From Jacaranda mimosifolia (taxonomy: Eukaryota > Streptophyta > Magnoliopsida > Lamiales > Bignoniaceae): 64,000 nucleotides of DNA. This document shows, piece after piece, positions 62,301 through 64,000 of this stretch. The DNA is taken from assembly GCA_018894105.1 (NCBI GenBank), contig CM032133.1, positions 13,964,501 to 14,028,500 of the forward strand, given 5' to 3'. The first letter of the stretch is position 1. Each line of letters starts with the position of its first letter. Both the position numbers and the translations under genes were made by a program. The notes below the pieces were generated by a model that saw only the letters and a list, made by a program, of their open reading frames with translations, made no database searches and had not been told where the DNA came from.

Positions 62301-63808
62301 ACATGTAGTTTTACTAAGCAAAGTTAATCAATAGCATCATAAAGCTAAAATGACATGATGGTTCCTGTCAAAAAGTGTATCATGACAATAGCAGATAAAA
62401 AAAAATATAATAATAAATAAATAAAACACACACACACACACACACACATTCTTCTAATTCTCTTATTTTTTATTTTGCCCCAAATCATTCAGAATGCAGA
62501 CGTGACCAATGTGAAGTTATTTCCCTTCAAAATCAGCACTATCCCACTAAAGGTAAGAGAAAATAAGCATGAAAGTAAGCTGTTACGGACAAAAAATCAA
62601 GCACCATATTTATCACCTGGGAACAAACTATCCACTCTCAACTAGCCATGTCTTAGTTTTTATATAAAAAGCAAAAACTGATACTAGTTAAAAGGATAAG
62701 ATCAGAAAAAGGTTTGCTCCAGATCTTAAATGGAGTACAGCATACCACGTGGTAGCCTCCAACTCAAGAATAAGTTGCGTGCCTGTTCACCAGTAATTTG
62801 CCCATCTCGGTCAGTGTCAACTTGCACAAATACCTTGCTATACTTCTGAACATCAGACTGAGTCATTCTTGGCCATGAAGGTTGAGATTGTCCAGCTGCA
62901 ACAGGAAATGCAGAAGATTTTGTTGCCGAAATATGTTGATTTGCTTTCCCAGCGGACGGGATTTGCTGAGCTTGAATGGCTGGAGGTTCAGGAACAGCAT
63001 TTGGCTTAACTGTAGGCTGGTCTCTTGAAGAAGTCAAATTCCCGATAGAGGAGGGAGGCATGCTGCCGGCAGCATATGTAAGTGTAGTGGAATTTTGCTG
63101 TGGTTGAGAAGGTGTTACCAAGAACACATCTCCAAACACTGAGTCTGAAGCAAACCCATTTCCTGTAGATGAAAGTGATTTGGAATCTTCCTTGCCAACC
63201 TGGGAATTCAATAAAGATGTATCATTTGGCTTAGATGATACAGATTGCGATATCCCAGAAATTTCGGGTGCTTTAGGTTGAGTAATAGGTGATGCTGTAA
63301 GGCCAAAGCCGCCCGGAGTTCCAGAAGGAATTAAGCTTCTGTTTGAAACTTGAGGAGATATTCCAGCTTGGATGCTGTCGGTACTCCCACCAAGCGAACC
63401 AAAGGAATTAGGGCGAGGAGACACGGACATAGAACCTGTCCCAGGCGTTCCTTGGGTTGAAACACCCGGCTGAGATTGGAATCCAGAAGTAGGAGGCGGA
63501 GGGCGAGGTGGCCTTGTGATTTGACTTTGCTGGAAACTTTGCAAGCCAAGACCCTGGGTGGAGGTTGGAGGGCCACCAAGTTGCACAGGAGATGGACCTG
63601 CATTTGCATTTGACTGAGAACCAGGTATGGCTGCGAGATTTATCTGAGGAGCAGGGATTTTGTTTGAAGCTGGACCATATAAGGCAGCCTTCACGAGTTC
63701 TGGAGTCAAATCTCTCTTGCTTTGTGCCACTGTGACAAGTTTAAGAGCATTATAAAATTCTGAACGACTCAGGAAACCAACTCGATTTTGATCAGCATAC
63801 ATCCATAT
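56386..63808 (-). CDS. EH-domain endocytic adaptor, AtEH/Pan1 type (TPLATE complex), 5' exon(s) outside the window
   Basis: Subunit of the plant TPLATE complex, which initiates clathrin-mediated endocytosis at the plasma membrane. Twelve exons (minus): 63808-62746, 61801-61583, 61500-61283, 60141-60067, 59704-59633, 59558-59460, 59340-59275, 59198-59084, 58426-58358, 58221-57882, 57324-57207, 57120-56386; 1062 residues, frame closed throughout. It begins inside the first EH domain (IWMYADQNRVGFLSRSEFYN), so the start codon lies beyond 64000. A Pro/Gln/Ser-rich linker follows, then a second EH domain with EF-hand loops (DTDRDGQITGEQ, DQDNDSMLSLREF), a coiled coil (exons 4-8), an acidic WQPGIEVAAADWDEVWDKF motif, and a Ser/Phe-rich tail with repeated FFDSVPSTPLYN and ESLTRFDSMRSTRDSD segments, ending SWKAF. 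Confidence 0.95.
58991..59011 (-). other. Possible 21 nt cassette exon in the EH-domain gene
   Basis: Between exons ending at 59084 and starting at 58426, the minus strand has an AG acceptor (CAGACAG), 21 nt coding AGRCKSY, and a GTAAAAC donor. It would insert seven residues without changing frame (PF-G junction). Direct splicing of 59084 to 58426 also keeps frame and gives the usual PFGWQPG junction of the family. The 21 nt resemble CGGTGCAAAACTTATGGAT in the preceding exon, so this may be a diverged duplicate and not an exon. Confidence 0.25.
60142..61282 (-). other. Intron 3 of the EH-domain gene
   Basis: A 1.1 kb intron between the KDAEKK and VVDLEKDI exons. AT-rich; plus-strand open frames within it have no domain. 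Nothing else seen. Confidence 0.7.
61802..62745 (-). other. Intron after the first EH-gene exon in the window
   Basis: 0.94 kb; splits the second EH domain between its two EF-hand loops (LFLSWRLPR / EVLKQVWDLS). It contains an AC dinucleotide run at about 62424-62448. Confidence 0.85.
62424..62448. repeat. (AC)n microsatellite in an EH-gene intron
   Basis: About twelve AC dinucleotides after an AATAAATAAAT stretch; length-variable type of sequence. Confidence 0.9.
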
Positions 63809-64000
63809 CTGCACAAAAGCCACAAAAGCATATATTATTTGTCAACTTCTCATCACATATACAGAAGGCAGATCTCTAAAGAGTCGCAGGTATTTCAGGA
63901 TTCCATGTCTCTATCTTGTTATCAATAGTGTTCTTGCGGAAGGAATAACTCTACAGTTCAAAACAACAACCATGAACCTGCTGTCATACAGATGGAAACT

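Overview
This is nuclear DNA of a dicot-like flowering plant. The evidence is intron-rich genes with GT-AG splicing, plant-only families (a clade-3-type glutamate receptor-like channel and the AtEH/Pan1 subunit of the TPLATE complex), plant LTR retrotransposons of the Tat and copia lineages, hAT transposons and long AT-rich spacers. I cannot fix the species. Four host genes are readable. IRE1 (8547-19884, +) is the ER-stress sensor kinase/RNase. A GLR3-like channel (24411-20887, -) lies tail-to-tail with it. A mitochondrial-type ribosomal protein L11 gene (48943-49410, +) has no intron. The 3' twelve exons of an EH-domain endocytic protein (63808-56386, -) run off the right edge. All exon joins were worked out by hand; frames are continuous across every join of the three multi-exon genes.

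Layout. 1-7560: four tandem-repeat arrays around and inside a decayed, transposon-type Ulp1 (C48) protease gene on the minus strand. The arrays have different long periods (about 122, 206, 87 and 88/243 bp), but all show a 21-22 bp sub-rhythm marked by GTAC/TACT words; this is the most unusual structure in the window. 8547-19884: IRE1, whose second intron is 6.4 kb and holds a truncated Ty1/copia element and a probable MITE; a 238 bp tandem duplication copies the end of exon 5 into the next intron. 20887-24411: GLR. 24412-31196: AT-rich spacer with degenerate tandem repeats. 31197-31758: a complete non-autonomous hAT element with an 8 bp target-site duplication.

32000-48435: nested Tat-lineage Ty3/gypsy elements, all minus-oriented. 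One is a short non-autonomous element with two LTRs and a GTCGAC-rich repeat array. The other is a long decayed element with gag, protease, RT, two RNase H regions and integrase, plus a plus-strand (antisense) Transposase_28-type ORF with its own TATA box. A 4.1 kb hAT transposon with a broken transposase is inserted in that antisense ORF. The long element stops about 500 bp upstream of the ribosomal L11 start codon, next to two site II (TGGGCY) promoter motifs. 49411-56385: spacer with a copia reverse-transcriptase fossil and a C(23) tract. 56386-63808: the EH-domain gene.

The host genes show no sign of a shared pathway or operon-like arrangement: they are separate genes in a transposon-rich region. 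The mobile elements are all visibly decayed, by in-frame stops, frameshifts, lost catalytic residues or missing ends, except the small hAT element at 31.2 kb, which has no coding capacity.
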